The notes under the pieces: model-generated
The model's database searches: none
What the model was told of the DNA's origin: nothing
What the model saw: the letters and a program-made list of their open reading frames with translations, nothing else
Made by a program: the position numbers and the translations under genes
Shown here: piece by piece, positions 11,769 through 24,597 of the stretch
How the letters are laid out: every line of letters starts with the position of its first letter
How positions within the stretch are numbered: the first letter of the stretch is position 1
Source of the DNA: Maylandia zebra
Taxonomy: Eukaryota > Chordata > Actinopteri > Cichliformes > Cichlidae
Direction of reading: 5' to 3'
NCBI RefSeq assembly: GCF_041146795.1
Contig: NC_135176.1
Location: forward strand, 15,431,286-15,495,285
Length of the DNA stretch: 64,000 bases

Positions 11769-14700
11769 TTACATATCCTCCACACTCCATTTATAGGCCG
11801 CTTCCTGCACAGCCTTTTTATCTGCCATCCTCTGGTAGCGTTTCTGTTCAAAACCATTTGACCTGCAAGACACAAATAAAATAACCCTATTAATTATGAT
11901 ACGACAAGCTAAAAGGCCAAAGACAATCCATTCAATTAGGCGCAAATTTAATATAGACGTGGAAAAAAATGATCACAATTTCTTTACCATTAATGTGCAA
12001 AATGACAAACTGATGTGTGTATTAAAAACATTCAATATTAAACTACAGTTCTGTCCTCAACAGTTTTCCTCTGTCACCGATGCACAAACTCTACCTGTCA
12101 ACTCCGTCCCAGCGGTACCCCGGTGGAATATTGAACCGGTTTGGAGGTGGAGCAGGGCCTTTATATCGAGGTTTCTCTACAAAAATCAAAACAAACATAC
12201 AAATAAATAAAAATACAAACAGTAGCAAAAGCAAAACTGCTGCTATTTAAAAGCTTCTTACAAGGATTGACCTGGTGAAATAAAATAAAGTCATAAATAA
12301 AATAAAACATATGTAATGTTAAATATCTTGTGTTTTTGTGCCACGGTCCTTTTTACGCCTGCGCATTGCAGCCATAGGATCGCCTTCTCTTTCCTGTTCT
12401 CTCAACATGCGGTCAAGATCCTCAAGTGGCTTAAGGGCTTCGCGCAGCGCTTCCTTAAGTTTCTGGTGATGCATCTGGATCTGTGCCAACCTATACATAC
12501 ATTTTAACATAAACCATTGAACCACTTTTATAATTTTTTATGTGGATATAATCACATAAACTGTGATATTTGAAATGATCATGCACATTTACCCTTTTCC
12601 CCACTGAGCGTATTTCTCGTCTCTTGCCGCTTTTTCACCAGCTTTCTTTTTCTGTTCATTTCTCTCTGAATCCAGATCCCTGCTTTTGCCACTTTTGTCT
12701 CTGAAAATCGTCTGAGCCTTACGCGATTCATCTGGTCAAAGGGGATGAATGGGTAAGTATGTAGAAACTTCATTATTTAATTTTAGGACTAAATAAAATA
12801 CGACAATATAGATGATAAGCTGAAATGAGATGCAAAGCTGTATGAAGCTCTTCAATCAATGGGTGTAAAAAAATCTTAAGAGAGAAAAGTTGATGAAACC
12901 TTCAAGTGGCTGATTGTGTTTTTCTCTGCGTCTGTTCTCCTTTTGCTCTTTCCTTAAAATGTCCACAGAAACCAGGCCTGCCTTTCCACCAGATAGCATC
13001 CTTTGGCCCTGGTTATAAAAAAAAAAAAGACAATTGAAAAATATAACATTTGAGTGAAATCAGATTTGACATTAATCTTTGTTCCAACACAGTCTGCTTA
13101 CCTGTGACTGGCCTGGCCTACGAGGTGGTGACAAATCTCCATCCGAGTCCCTTCCACTCGGTGGCTGCCCCCTGGGTGGAGACTGGTCAGAGTCTGAGCC
13201 CCGTTTAGTTTTTGAGGGCCTCCTTGGGGGAGATTGGTCGGAGTCTGAGGCGTTTCCCTTCAGGGGCCTTTTCCTCGGGGGAGACGGATCCGAGTCTGAA
13301 TCATGTCTATTCTGACCCTTCTTAGCCACCGCTGACCGATGAGGATCCGGTGAGCGTTTTTTACTTAACAAGGATGAGCTGAGCTTGCTTTTGTTGGAGG
13401 CTGAATCTGACAAAGACACAGTTAATTTGTTAATTTTCATTTTGTAATGCCTTTTGGACAAAAATTAAAGATTTATTATTAGATCAAGCTATGTCTTTAA
13501 AATAAATTTCAATTCAAAACTCATGTTAAATGGGTCTCTGCTTTTTACTTTTATTCATATGCCACACCAGATTCCACTTTACAATTTAAATGGATCACTC
13601 ACCTTTACTTTGCATTTTTTCTGACTTTCCTGAACACTGTCTTGGTGGTGACAAGTCTGGGGAGTCATGGCGTCTTCTCCTGGGAGGAGAGACATCTGGA
13701 GAGTCGTGACGTCTTCTCTTGGGAGGAGAGACATCTGGAGAGTCATGACGTCTTCTCCTGGGAGGAGAGACATCAGGAGAGTCGTGACGTCTTCTCCTGG
13801 GAGGAGAGACATCTGGAGAGTTGTGATGTCTAGTCCTGGGAGGAGAGACATCTGGAGAGTCATGACGTCTTCTCCTGGGAGGAGAGACATCTGGAGAGTC
13901 GTGAGGTCTAGTCCTGTGAGGAGAGACATCAGGAGAGTCGTGACGTCTTCTCCTGGGAGGAGAGACATCTGGAGAGTCGTGAGGTCTAGTCCTGTGAGGA
14001 GAGACATCTGGAGAGTCATGACGTCTTCTCTTGGGAGGAGAGACAACAGGAGAGTCGTGACGTCTTCTCTTGGGAGGAGAGACATCTGGAGAGTCATGAG
14101 GTCTAGTCCTGGGAGGAGAGACATCTGGAGAGTCATGACGTCTTCTCCTGGGAGGAGAGACATCTGGAGAGTCGTGAGGTCTAGTCCTGGGAGGAGAGAC
14201 ATCTGGAGAGTCATGACGTCTTCTCCTGGGAGGAGAGACATCTGGAGAGTCGTGAGGTCTAGTCCTGGGAGGAGAGACATCAGGAGAGTCATGACGTCTT
14301 CTCCTGGGAGGAGAGACATCTGGAGAGTCGTGAGGTCTAGTCCTGGGAGGAGAGACATCTGGAGAGTCATGACGTCTTCTCCTGGGAGGAGAGACATCTG
14401 GAGAGTCGTGAGGTCTAGTCCTGGGAGGAGAGACATCAGGAGAGTCGTGACGTCTTGTCCTGTGAGGAGAGACATCCGGAGAGTACTTCCGACTTCTCTT
14501 TGGTGGAGAGATGTCTGGAGAGTCATGCCGGGTCTTTTTGACAGGAGAATCCTGTCCTCTTCTCTTTGAGTTAAATATCTTGTGTTTTTGTGCCACGGTC
14601 CTTTTTACGCCTGCGCATTGCAGCCATAGGATCGCCTTCTCTTTCCTGTTCTCTCAACATGCGGTCAAGATCCTCAAGTGGCTTAAGGGCTTCGCGCAGC

Positions 14701-17700
14701 GCTTCCTTAAGTTTCTGCTGATGCATCTGGATCTGTGCCAACCTATACATACATTTTAACATAAACCATTGAACCACTTTTATAATTTTTTATGTGGATA
14801 TAATCACATAAACTGTGATATTTGAAATGATCATGCACATTTACCCTTTTCCCCACTGAGCGTATTTCTCGTCTCTTGCCGCTTTTTCACCAGCTTTCTT
14901 TTTCTGTTCATTTCTCTCTGAATTCAGATCCCTCCTTTTGCCACTTTTGTCTCTGAAAATCGTCTGAGCCTTACGCGATTCATCTGGTCAAAGGGGATGA
15001 ATGGGTAAGTATGTAGAAACTTCATTATTTAATTTTAGGACTAAATAAAATACGACAATATAGATGATAAGCTGAAATGAGATGCAAAGCTGTATGAAGC
15101 TCTTCAATCAATGGGTGTAAAAAAATCTTAAGAGAGAAAAGTTGATGAAACCTTCAAGTGGCTGATTGTGTTTTTCTCTGCGTCTGTTCTCCTTTTGCTC
15201 TTTCCTTAAAATGTCCACAGAAACCAGGCCTGCCTTTCCACCAGATAGCATCCTTTGGCCCTGGTTATAAAAAAAAAAAAGACAATTGAAAAATATAACA
15301 TTTGAGTGAAATCGGATTTGACATTAATCTTTGTTCCAACACAGTCTGCTTACCTGTGACTGGCCTGGCCTACGAGGTGGTGACAAATCTCCATCCGAGT
15401 CCCTTCCACTCGGTGGCTGCCCCCTGGGTGGAGACTGGTCAGAGTCTGAGCCCCGTTTAGTTTTTGAGGGCCTCCTTGGGGGAGATTGGTCGGAGTCTGA
15501 GGCGTTTCCCTTCAGGGGCCTTTTCCTCGGGGGAGACGGATCCGAGTCTGAATCATGTCTATTCTGACCCTTCTTAGCCACCGCTGACCGATGAGGATCC
15601 GGTGAGCGTTTTTTACTTAACAAGGATGAGCTGAGCTTGCTTTTGTTGGAGGCTGAATCTGACAAAGACACAGTTAATTTGTTAATTTTCATTTTGTAAT
15701 GCCTTTTGGACAAAAATTAAAGATTTATTATTAGATCAAGCTATGTCTTTAAAATAAATTTCAATTCAAAACTCATGTTAAATGGGTCTCTGCTTTTTAC
15801 TTTTATTCATATGCCACACCAGATTCCACTTTACAATTTAAATGGATCACTCACCTTTACTTTGCATTTTTTCTGACTTTCCTGAACACTGTCTTGGTGG
15901 TGACAAGTCTGGGGAGTCATGGCGTCTTCTCCTGGGAGGAGAGACATCTGGAGAGTCGTGACGTCTTCTCTTGGGAGGAGAGACATCTGGAGAGTCATGA
16001 CGTCTTCTCCTGGGAGGAGAGACATCAGGAGAGTCGTGACGTCTTCTCCTGGGAGGAGAGACATCTGGAGAGTTGTGATGTCTAGTCCTGGGAGGAGAGA
16101 CATCTGGAGAGTCATGACGTCTTCTCCTGGGAGGAGAGACATCTGGAGAGTCGTGAGGTCTAGTCCTGTGAGGAGAGACATCAGGAGAGTCGTGACGTCT
16201 TCTCCTGGGAGGAGAGACATCTGGAGAGTCGTGAGGTCTAGTCCTGTGAGGAGAGACATCTGGAGAGTCATGACGTCTTCTCTTGGGAGGAGAGACAACA
16301 GGAGAGTCGTGACGTCTTCTCTTGGGAGGAGAGACATCTGGAGAGTCATGAGGTCTAGTCCTGGGAGGAGAGACATCTGGAGAGTCATGACGTCTTCTCC
16401 TGGGAGGAGAGACATCTGGAGAGTCGTGAGGTCTAGTCCTGGGAGGAGAGACATCTGGAGAGTCATGACGTCTTCTCCTGGGAGGAGAGACATCTGGAGA
16501 GTCGTGAGGTCTAGTCCTGGGAGGAGAGACATCAGGAGAGTCATGACGTCTTCTCCTGGGAGGAGAGACATCTGGAGAGTCGTGAGGTCTAGTCCTGGGA
16601 GGAGAGACATCTGGAGAGTCATGACGTCTTCTCCTGGGAGGAGAGACATCTGGAGAGTCGTGAGGTCTAGTCCTGGGAGGAGAGACATCAGGAGAGTCGT
16701 GACGTCTTGTCCTGTGAGGAGAGACATCCGGAGAGTACTTCCGACTTCTCTTTGGTGGAGAGATGTCTGGAGAGTCATGCCGGGTCTTTTTGACAGGAGA
16801 ATCCTGTCCTCTTCTCTTTGAGTTAAATATCTTGTGTTTTTGTGCCACGGTCCTTTTTACGCCTGCGCATTGCAGCCATAGGATCGCCTTCTCTTTCCTG
16901 TTCTCTCAACATGCGGTCAAGATCCTCAAGTGGCTTAAGGGCTTCGCGCAGCGCTTCCTTAAGTTTCTGCTGATGCATCTGGATCTGTGCCAACCTATAC
17001 ATACATTTTAACATAAACCATTGAACCACTTTTATAATTTTTTATGTGGATATAATCACATAAACTGTGATATTTGAAATGATCATGCACATTTACCCTT
17101 TTCCCCACTGAGCGTATTTCTCGTCTCTTGCCGCTTTTTCACCAGCTTTCTTTTTCTGTTCATTTCTCTCTGAATCCAGATCCCTCCTTTTGCCACTTTT
17201 GTCTCTGAAAATCGTCTGAGCCTTACGCGATTCATCTGGTCAAAGGGGATGAATGGGTAAGTATGTAGAAACTTCATTATTTAATTTTAGGACTAAATAA
17301 AATACGACAATATAGATGATAAGCTGAAATGAGATGCAAAGCTGTATGAAGCTCTTCAATCAATGGGTGTAAAAAAATCTTAAGAGAGAAAAGTTGATGA
17401 AATCTTCAAGTGGCTGATTGTGTTTTTCTCTGCGTCTGTTCTCCTTTTGCTCTTTCCTTAAAATGTCCACAGAAACCAGGCCTGCCTTTCCACCAGATAG
17501 CATCCTTTGGCCCTGGTTATAAAAAAAAAAAAGACAATTGAAAAATATAACATTTGAGTGAAATCAGATTTGACATTAATCTTTGTTCCAACACAGTCTG
17601 CTTACCTGTGACTGGCCTGGCCTACGAGGTGGTGACAAATCTCCATCCGAGTCCCTTCCACTCGGTGGCTGCCCCCTGGGTGGAGACTGGTCAGAGTCTG

Positions 17701-20700
17701 AGCCCCGTTTAGTTTTTGAGGGCCTCCTTGGGGGAGATTGGTCGGAGTCTGAGGCGTTTCCCTTCAGGGGCCTTTTCCTCGGGGGAGACGGATCCGAGTC
17801 TGAATCATGTCTATTCTGACCCTTCTTAGCCACCGCTGACCGATGAGGATCCGGTGAGCGTTTTTTACTTAACAAGGATGAGCTGAGCTTGCTTTTGTTG
17901 GAGGCTGAATCTGACAAAGACACAGTTAATTTGTTAATTTTCATTTTGTAATGCCTTTTGGACAAAAATTAAAGATTTAGTATTAGATCAAGCTATGTCT
18001 TTAAAATAAATTTCAATTCAAAACTCATGTTAAATGGGTCTCTGCTTTTTACTTTTATTCATATGCCACACCAGATTCCACTTTACAATTTAAATGGATC
18101 ACTGACCTTTACTTTGCATTTTTTCTGACTTTCCTGAACACTGTCTTGGTGGTGACAAGCCTGGGGAGTCATGGCGTCTTCTCCTGGGAGGAGAGACATC
18201 TGGAGAGTCATGACGTCTTCTCCTGGGAGGAGAGACATCAGGAGAGTCGTGACGTCTTCTCTTGGGAGGAGAGACATCTGGAGAGTTGTGATGTCTAGTC
18301 CTGGGAGGAGAGACATCTGGAGAGTCATGACGTCTTCTCCTGGGAGGAGAGACATCTGGAGAGTCGTGAGGTCTAGTCCTGTGAGGAGAGACATCAGGAG
18401 AGTCGTGACGTCTTCTCCTGGGAGGAGAGACATCTGGAGAGTCGTGAGGTCTAGTCCTGTGAGGAGAGACATCTGGAGAGTCATGACGTCTTCTCTTGGG
18501 AGGAGAGACAACAGGAGAGTCGTGACGTCTTCTCTTGGGAGGAGAGACATCTGGAGAGTCATGAGGTCTAGTCCTGGGAGGAGAGACATCTGGAGAGTCA
18601 TGACGTCTTCTCCTGGGAGGAGAGACATCTGGAGAGTCGTGAGGTCTAGTCCTGGGAGGAGAGACATCTGGAGAGTCATGACGTCTTCTCCTGGGAGGAG
18701 AGACATCTGGAGAGTCGTGAGGTCTAGTCCTGGGAGGAGAGACATCTGGAGAGTCATGACGTCTTCTCCTGGGAGGAGAGACATCTGGAGAGTCGTGAGG
18801 TCTAGTCCTGGGAGGAGAGACATCTGGAGAGTCATGACGTCTTCTCCTGGGAGGAGAGACATCTGGAGAGTCGTGAGGTCTAGTCCTGGGAGGAGAGACA
18901 TCAGGAGAGTCGTGACGTCTTGTCCTGTGAGGAGAGACATCCGGAGAGTACTTCCGACTTCTCTTTGGTGGAGAGATGTCTGGAGAGTCATGCCGGGTCT
19001 TTTTGACAGGAGAATCCTGTCCTCTTCTCTTTGAGTTAAATATCTTGTGTTTTTGTGCCACGGTCCTTTTTACGCCTGCGCATTGCAGCCATAGGATCGC
19101 CTTCTCTTTCCTGTTCTCTCAACATGCGGTCAAGATCCTCAAGTGGCTTAAGGGCTTCGCGCAGCGCTTCCTTAAGTTTCTGCTGATGCATCTGGATCTG
19201 TGCCAACCTATACATACATTTTAACATAAACCATTGAACCACTTTTATAATTTTTTATGTGGATATAATCACATAAACTGTGATATTTGAAATGATCATG
19301 CACATTTACCCTTTTCCCCACTGAGCGTATTTCTCGTCTCTTGCCGCTTTTTCACCAGCTTTCTTTTTCTGTTCATTTCTCTCTGAATCCAGATCCCTCC
19401 TTTTGCCACTTTTGTCTCTGAAAATCGTCTGAGCCTTACGCGATTCATCTGGTCAAAGGGGATGAATGGGTAAGTATGTAGAAACTTCATTATTTAATTT
19501 TAGGACTAAATAAAATACGACAATATAGATGATAAGCTGAAATGAGATGCAAAGCTGTATGAAGCTCTTCAATCAATGGGTGTAAAAAAATCTTAAGAGA
19601 GAAAAGTTGATGAAACCTTCAAGTGGCTGATTGTGTTTTTCTCTGCGTCTGTTCTCCTTTTGCTCTTTCCTTAAAATGTCCACAGAAACCAGGCCTGCCT
19701 TTCCACCAGATAGCATCCTTTGGCCCTGGTTATAAAAAAAAAAAAGACAATTGAAAAATATAACATTTGAGTGAAATCGGATTTGACATTAATCTTTGTT
19801 CCAACACAGTCTGCTTACCTGTGACTGGCCTGGCCTACGAGGTGGTGACAAATCTCCATCCGAGTCCCTTCCACTCGGTGGCTGCCCCCTGGGTGGAGAC
19901 TGGTCAGAGTCTGAGCCCCGTTTAGTTTTTGAGGGCCTCCTTGGGGGAGATTGGTCGGAGTCTGAGGCGTTTCCCTTCAGGGGCCTTTTCCTCGGGGGAG
20001 ACGGATCCGAGTCTGAATCATGTCTATTCTGACCCTTCTTAGCCACCGCTGACCGATGAGGATCCGGTGAGCGTTTTTTACTTAACAAGGATGAGCTGAG
20101 CTTGCTTTTGTTGGAGGCTGAATCTGACAAAGACACAGTTAATTTGTTAATTTTCAATTTGTAATGCCTTTTGGACAAAAATTAAAGATTTATTATTAGA
20201 TCAAGCTATGTCTTTAAAATAAATTTCAATTCAAAACTCATGTTAAATGGGTCTCTGCTTTTTACTTTTATTCATATGCCACACCAGATTCCACTTTACA
20301 ATTTAAATGGATCACTGACCTTTACTTTGCATTTTTTCTGACTTTCCTGAACACTGTCTTGGTGGTGACAAGTCTGGGGAGTCATGGCGTCTTCTCCTGG
20401 GAGGAGAGACATCTGGAGAGTCGTGACGTCTTCTCTTGGGAGGAGAGACATCTGGAGAGTCATGACGTCTTCTCCTGGGAGGAGAGACATCAGGAGAGTC
20501 GTGACGTCTTCTCTTGGGAGGAGAGACATCTGGAGAGTTGTGATGTCTAGTCCTGGGAGGAGAGACATCTGGAGAGTCATGACGTCTTCTCCTGGGAGGA
20601 GAGACATCTGGAGAGTCGTGAGGTCTAGTCCTGTGAGGAGAGACATCAGGAGAGTCGTGACGTCTTCTCCTGGGAGGAGAGACATCTGGAGAGTCGTGAG

Positions 20701-23700
20701 GTCTAGTCCTGTGAGGAGAGACATCTGGAGAGTCATGACGTCTTCTCTTGGGAGGAGAGACAACAGGAGAGTCGTGACGTCTTCTCTTGGGAGGAGAGAC
20801 ATCTGGAGAGTCATGAGGTCTAGTCCTGGGAGGAGAGACATCTGGAGAGTCATGACGTCTTCTCCTGGGAGGAGAGACATCTGGAGAGTCGTGAGGTCTA
20901 GTCCTGGGAGGAGAGACATCTGGAGAGTCATGACGTCTTCTCCTGGGAGGAGAGACATCTGGAGAGTCGTGAGGTCTAGTCCTGGGAGGAGAGACATCTG
21001 GAGAGTCATGACGTCTTCTCTTGGGAGGAGAGACATCTGGAGAGTCATGAGGTCTAGTCCTGGGAGGAGAGACATCAGGAGAGTCATGACGTCTTCTCCT
21101 GGGAGGAGAGACATCTGGAGAGTCGTGAGGTCTAGTCCTGGGAGGAGAGACATCTGGAGAGTCATGACGTCTTCTCCTGGGAGGAGAGACATCTGGAGAG
21201 TCATGAGGTCTAGTCCTGGGAGGAGAGACATCTGGAGAGTCATGACGTCTTCTCCTGGGAGGAGAGACATCTGGAGAGTCGTGAGGTCTAGTCCTGGGAG
21301 GAGAGACATCAGGAGAGTCGTGACGTCTTGTCCTGTGAGGAGAGACATCCGGAGAGTACTTCCGACTTCTCTTTGGTGGAGAGATGTCTGGAGAGTCATG
21401 CCGGGTCTTTTTGACAGGAGAATCCTGTCCTCTTCTCTTTGAGTTAAATATCTTGTGTTTTTGTGCCACGGTCCTTTTTACGCCTGCGCATTGCAGCCAT
21501 AGGATCGCCTTCTCTTTCCTGTTCTCTCAACATGCGGTCAAGATCCCCAAGTGGCTTAAGGGCTTCGCGCAGCGCTTCCTTAAGTTTCTGGTGATGCATC
21601 TGGATCTGTGCCAACCTATACATACATTTTAACATAAACCATTGAACCACTTTTATAATTTTTTATGTGGATATAATCACATAAACTGTGATATTTGAAA
21701 TGATCATGCACATTTACCGTTTTCCCCACTGAGCGTATTTCTCGTCTGTTGCCGCTTTTTCACCAGCTTTCTTTTTCTGTTCATTTCTCTCTGAATCCAG
21801 ATCCCTCCTTTTGCCACTTTTGTCTCTGAAAATCGTCTGAGCCTTACGCGATTCATCTGGTCAAAGGGGATGAATGGGTAAGTATGTAGAAACTTCATTA
21901 TTTAATTTTAGGACTAAATAAAATACGACAATATAGATGATAAGCTGAAATGAGATGCAAAGCTGTATGAAGCTCTTCAATCAATGGGTGTAAAAAAATC
22001 TTAAGAGAGAAAAGTTGATGAAACCTTCAAGTGGCTGATTGTGTTTTTCTCTGCGTCTGTTCTCCTTTTGCTCTTTCCTTAAAATGTCCACAGAAACCAG
22101 GCCTGCCTTTCCACCAGATAGCATCCTTTGGCACTGGTTATAAAAAAAAAAAAGACAATTGAAAAATATAACATTTGAGTGAAATCAGATTTGACATTAA
22201 TCTTTGTTCCAACACAGTCTGCTTACCTGTGACTGGCCTGGCCTACGAGGTGGTGACAAATCTCCATCCGAGTCCCTTCCACTCGGTGGCTGCCCCCTGG
22301 GTGGAGACTGGTCAGAGTCTGAGCCCCGTTTAGTTTTTGAGGGCCTCCTTGGGGGAGATTGGTCGGAGTCTGAGGCGTTTCCCTTCAGGGGCCTTTTCCT
22401 CGGGGGAGACGGATCCGAGTCTGAATCATGTCTATTCTGACCCTTCTTAGCCACCGCTGACCGATGAGGATCCGGTGAGCGTTTTTTACTTAACAAGGAT
22501 GAGCTGAGCTTGCTTTTGTTGGAGGCTGAATCTGACAAAGACACAGTTAATTTGTTAATTTTCATTTTGTAATGCCTTTTGGACAAAAATTAATGATTTA
22601 TTATTAGATCAAGCTATGTCTTTAAAATAAATTTCAATTCAAAACTCATGTTAAATGGGTCTCTGCTTTTTACTTTTATTCATATGCCACACCAGATTCC
22701 ACTTTACAATTTAAATGGATCACTGACCTTTACTTTGCATTTTTTCTGACTTTCCTGAACACTGTCTTGGTGGTGACAAGTCTGGGGAGTCATGGCGTCT
22801 TCTCCTGGGAGGAGAGACATCTGGAGAGTCATGACGTCTTCTCCTGGGAGGAGAGACATCAGGAGAGTCGTGACGTCTTCTCTTGGGAGGAGAGACATCT
22901 GGAGAGTTGTGATGTCTAGTCCTGGGAGGAGAGACATCTGGAGAGTCATGACGTCTTCTCCTGGGAGGAGAGACATCTGGAGAGTCGTGAGGTCTAGTCC
23001 TGTGAGGAGAGACATCAGGAGAGTCGTGACGTCTTCTCCTGGGAGGAGAGACATCTGGAGAGTCGTGAGGTCTAGTCCTGTGAGGAGAGACATCTGGAGA
23101 GTCATGACGTCTTCTCTTGGGAGGAGAGACAACAGGAGAGTCGTGACGTCTTCTCTTGGGAGGAGAGACATCTGGAGAGTCGTGAGGTCTAGTCCTGGGA
23201 GGAGAGACATCTGGAGAGTCGTGAGGTCTAGTCCTGGGAGGAGAGACATCTGGAGAGTCATGAGGTCTAGTCCTGGGAGGAGAGACATCTGGAGAGTCAT
23301 GACGTCTTCTCCTGGGAGGAGAGACATCTGGAGAGTCGTGAGGTCTAGTCCTGGGAGGAGAGACATCTGGAGAGTCATGACGTCTTCTCCTGGGAGGAGA
23401 GACATCAGGAGAGTCGTGACGTCTTGTCCTGTGAGGAGAGACATCCGGAGAGTACTTCCGACTTCTCTTTGGTGGAGAGATGTCTGGAGAGTCATGCCGG
23501 GTCTTTTTGACAGGAGAATCCTGTCCTCTTCTCTTTGAAGACAACTCGGGTGAGTCATGTAGACCTCTGCTTAATGAGCCAGCCTCTGTATTTTGATGTT
23601 CTTTTCCATTTCCTTCCTCTGTGTCATCATTTTGATCCACTTTTAGGAGAGGAAGTAAAACTATAGTAAACAACAGTCTTAACTTAATATTGCACAAATC

Positions 23701-23814
23701 CCCCCCTACTTCTGTGACTTCTTATTTACCTCCAATTGCTTTCCATCTGTTGCTGGTCCTAAAAACTTCCATCTGTTTCACTTCCTCAGGTCGATCATCA
23801 ATCACCTCAGCAAT
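11769..23814 (-). CDS. bud13: bud13 (RES complex splicing factor), 5' end missing, internal exons amplified
   Basis: BUD13 is a subunit of the RES complex, with SNIP1 and RBMX2, which binds the activated major spliceosome. Reading down the minus strand: exon 23730-23814 ([14 protein letters not shown]), exon 22728-23639 ([10 protein letters not shown] repeats), 22227-22531 ([11 protein letters not shown]), 22025-22133, 21718-21856 ([15 protein letters not shown]), then 21452-21615 ([15 protein letters not shown]). Four more unit copies follow. The final exons are 12095-12176 ([12 protein letters not shown]) and 11769-11862 (SNGFEQKRY, ending KWSVEDM and stop). Exons coding the usual N-terminus (the family's LSKAEYLKRYL region) are not found upstream. 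Every exon with DLDRML has ATATTT where the donor GT should be; reading through ends at TQDI and a stop. The last two exons hold the RBMX2-binding segment, so they are reached only by an unusual splice. Whether this locus makes protein is unknown. Confidence 0.8.
12319..14570 (-). repeat. bud13: bud13 array unit 1
   Basis: A 2252-base unit with exons at 12327-12490, 12593-12731, 12900-13008, 13102-13406 and the minisatellite exon from 13603 up to the join at about 14570. It is followed (in gene order) by the only complete 3' terminal exons. Its exon at 12593-12731 codes KSRD where other units appear to code KRRD. The donor of the minisatellite exon is GTGAGT. Confidence 0.9.
13653..14560 (-). 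repeat. bud13: 39-base coding minisatellite ([13 protein letters not shown])
   Basis: Tandem 39-base repeats code a 13-residue unit, [13 protein letters not shown], alternating with variants ending PRTRP, which gives a 78-base higher-order pattern. BUD13 proteins generally carry such RHDSPD/RHDTPD repeats. Because 39 is a multiple of three and the unit lacks stops in several frames, long spurious open frames appear on both strands. Equivalent tracts occur in each array unit and at 63346-64000. Confidence 0.95.
14571..16822 (-). repeat. bud13: bud13 array unit 2
   Basis: This unit is also 2252 bases and differs from unit 1 at only a few positions, the same minisatellite repeat number included, so the two are probably the youngest pair in the array. 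The minisatellite exon again has a GTGAGT donor. Confidence 0.9.
16823..19035 (-). repeat. bud13: bud13 array unit 3
   Basis: 2213 bases, one 39-base minisatellite repeat shorter than units 1 and 2. The minisatellite exon donor is GTCAGT, a weaker form shared with units 4 and 5. Confidence 0.9.
19036..21443 (-). repeat. bud13: bud13 array unit 4
   Basis: 2408 bases, the longest unit, four 39-base repeats longer than units 1 and 2. The reading frame of the minisatellite exon stays open. Confidence 0.9.
21444..23538 (-). repeat. bud13: bud13 array unit 5 (5'-most in gene order)
   Basis: This unit is the only one whose minisatellite exon continues upstream into unique bud13 sequence (ELSSKRRGQ and on to 23639). 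In the other units the exon is broken at this codon and joined to sequence eight bases into the intron after the DLDRML exon. It therefore shows the ancestral exon and fixes the breakpoint of the tandem duplication, with the shared bases TCAAAGAGAAG beside the join. Confidence 0.9.
23730..23814 (-). CDS. bud13: bud13 exon, first recognisable 5' exon
   Basis: An 85-base exon codes [20 protein letters not shown] and continues NRWKAIG, matching the conserved [13 protein letters not shown] segment of BUD13. It is bounded by TGTTCAG before and GTAAATAAG after. It begins in phase 0. It follows the truncated end of usp42, whose last exon ends in phase 0, so direct splicing between them would keep the frame. 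Confidence 0.85.
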
Positions 23815-23924
23815 CTGAACAGTTAACAAGAGATTAAGTTTTAAAACAGAACTTGTTGACATAACAAAATTACCCAAACTATAAGCATACCCATTTAATA
23901 CAATAGATTAGATTTCAGCATTAA

Positions 23925-24090
23925 GTAAATGGCCTGTATTTGTATAGCGCTTTACTTAGTCCCTAAGGACCCCAAAGCACTTTACACGTTCAGTCATCCA
24001 CCCATTCACACACACTGGTGATGGCAAGCTAAATTGTAGCCACAGCCGCCCTGAGGCGCACTGACAGAGGCGAGGCTGCCGGTGTTCCAG
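23925..24090. mobile_element. Interspersed teleost repeat (TATAGCGCTTTAC family)
   Basis: The segment has the TATAGCGCTTTACT, CTAAGGACCCCAAAGC and GCGCACTGACAGAGGCGAGG blocks of a common fish dispersed repeat. It lies between bud13 and the end of usp42. No target duplication was found. Confidence 0.6.
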
Positions 24091-24597
24091 ATCTACTGGC
24101 GTTTAGATCAACTGGCGTTAGTCGAACAGATGTGTGGCAGACTTCCGTTTCAGGAGCTGCTACCTACAGACTAGCAAAAAAACGCCAAATGTGTCATCTG
24201 TGACACTTGTGAGGTTATCTCAAACACACTCCGTCAGTCTTGATGCTGTTGAACAACAAAATGTTTAAAAATGTGGCGAGTTTACCTAGGGTTATCCTCA
24301 TGCGCGACGCGATCGCGAAAACAGCAAACAATTAACACCATGCCGATGTTGTTCACAGGACAACAAGAGTAAACGATCGGGAGACTCTTGTTGTCGTTAT
24401 CGTTCCCCTCACACGGTTTGTTTCTCCGAATTCAGCGTTTTTGCTTCACAACTAAAGCGAGCAGTTTACTTTGTGTGCACTAACATGGACTCGAGTCAAC
24501 CAGTGCCACCACTGGCCAAGTGCCACAGCCTACAGCCAGATCAACTTGTGACACACATCTGCAGCACGTCTGAATTCGTTTCATGCACAAACATTTT

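Larger units (their letters stand above)
4425..12641. repeat. Palindrome copy 1, right arm
   Basis: This is the reverse complement of 43696-52209, apart from arm-specific insertions and deletions. Right-arm-only pieces are a solo LTR (6420-7199), a LINE (7289-8780) and an interspersed repeat (about 9578-9935). Left-arm-only pieces are the LINE tails and 45674-48012. Pairing ends at 12641, inside a bud13 exon, where the left arm stops at about 43696. Confidence 0.9.
1..14268. repeat. Direct repeat of about 14.3 kb, copy 1
   Basis: This segment recurs in the same orientation at 49363-64000, about 49.7 kb downstream, with only scattered base changes and a few indels: microsatellite length, a 7-bp deletion, one 39-bp minisatellite repeat and an insertion near 49527. 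It covers the palindrome and the first part of the bud13 array. Both ends are set by the window edges, so the true repeat may be longer. The period suggests a tandemly amplified unit of about 50 kb; a collapsed or duplicated assembly is the alternative. Confidence 0.9.

Noticed and set aside
11896-12210. 104-codon plus frame present in three copies
   Set aside because: Antisense to a bud13 intron and exon; copied with the palindrome.
13579-14569. Long open frames on the plus strand and in a second minus frame across the bud13 minisatellite ([12 protein letters not shown] and MTLQMSLLP types)
   Set aside because: They are shadows of the 39-base repeat, which has no stops in several frames; only the [10 protein letters not shown] frame matches a protein family and joins to splice sites.
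13595-14596. Open frame starting at the fused exon ([13 protein letters not shown]) as a new start for each array unit
   Set aside because: It begins with GTG in the wrong frame of the DLDRML exon; there is no ATG or promoter evidence.
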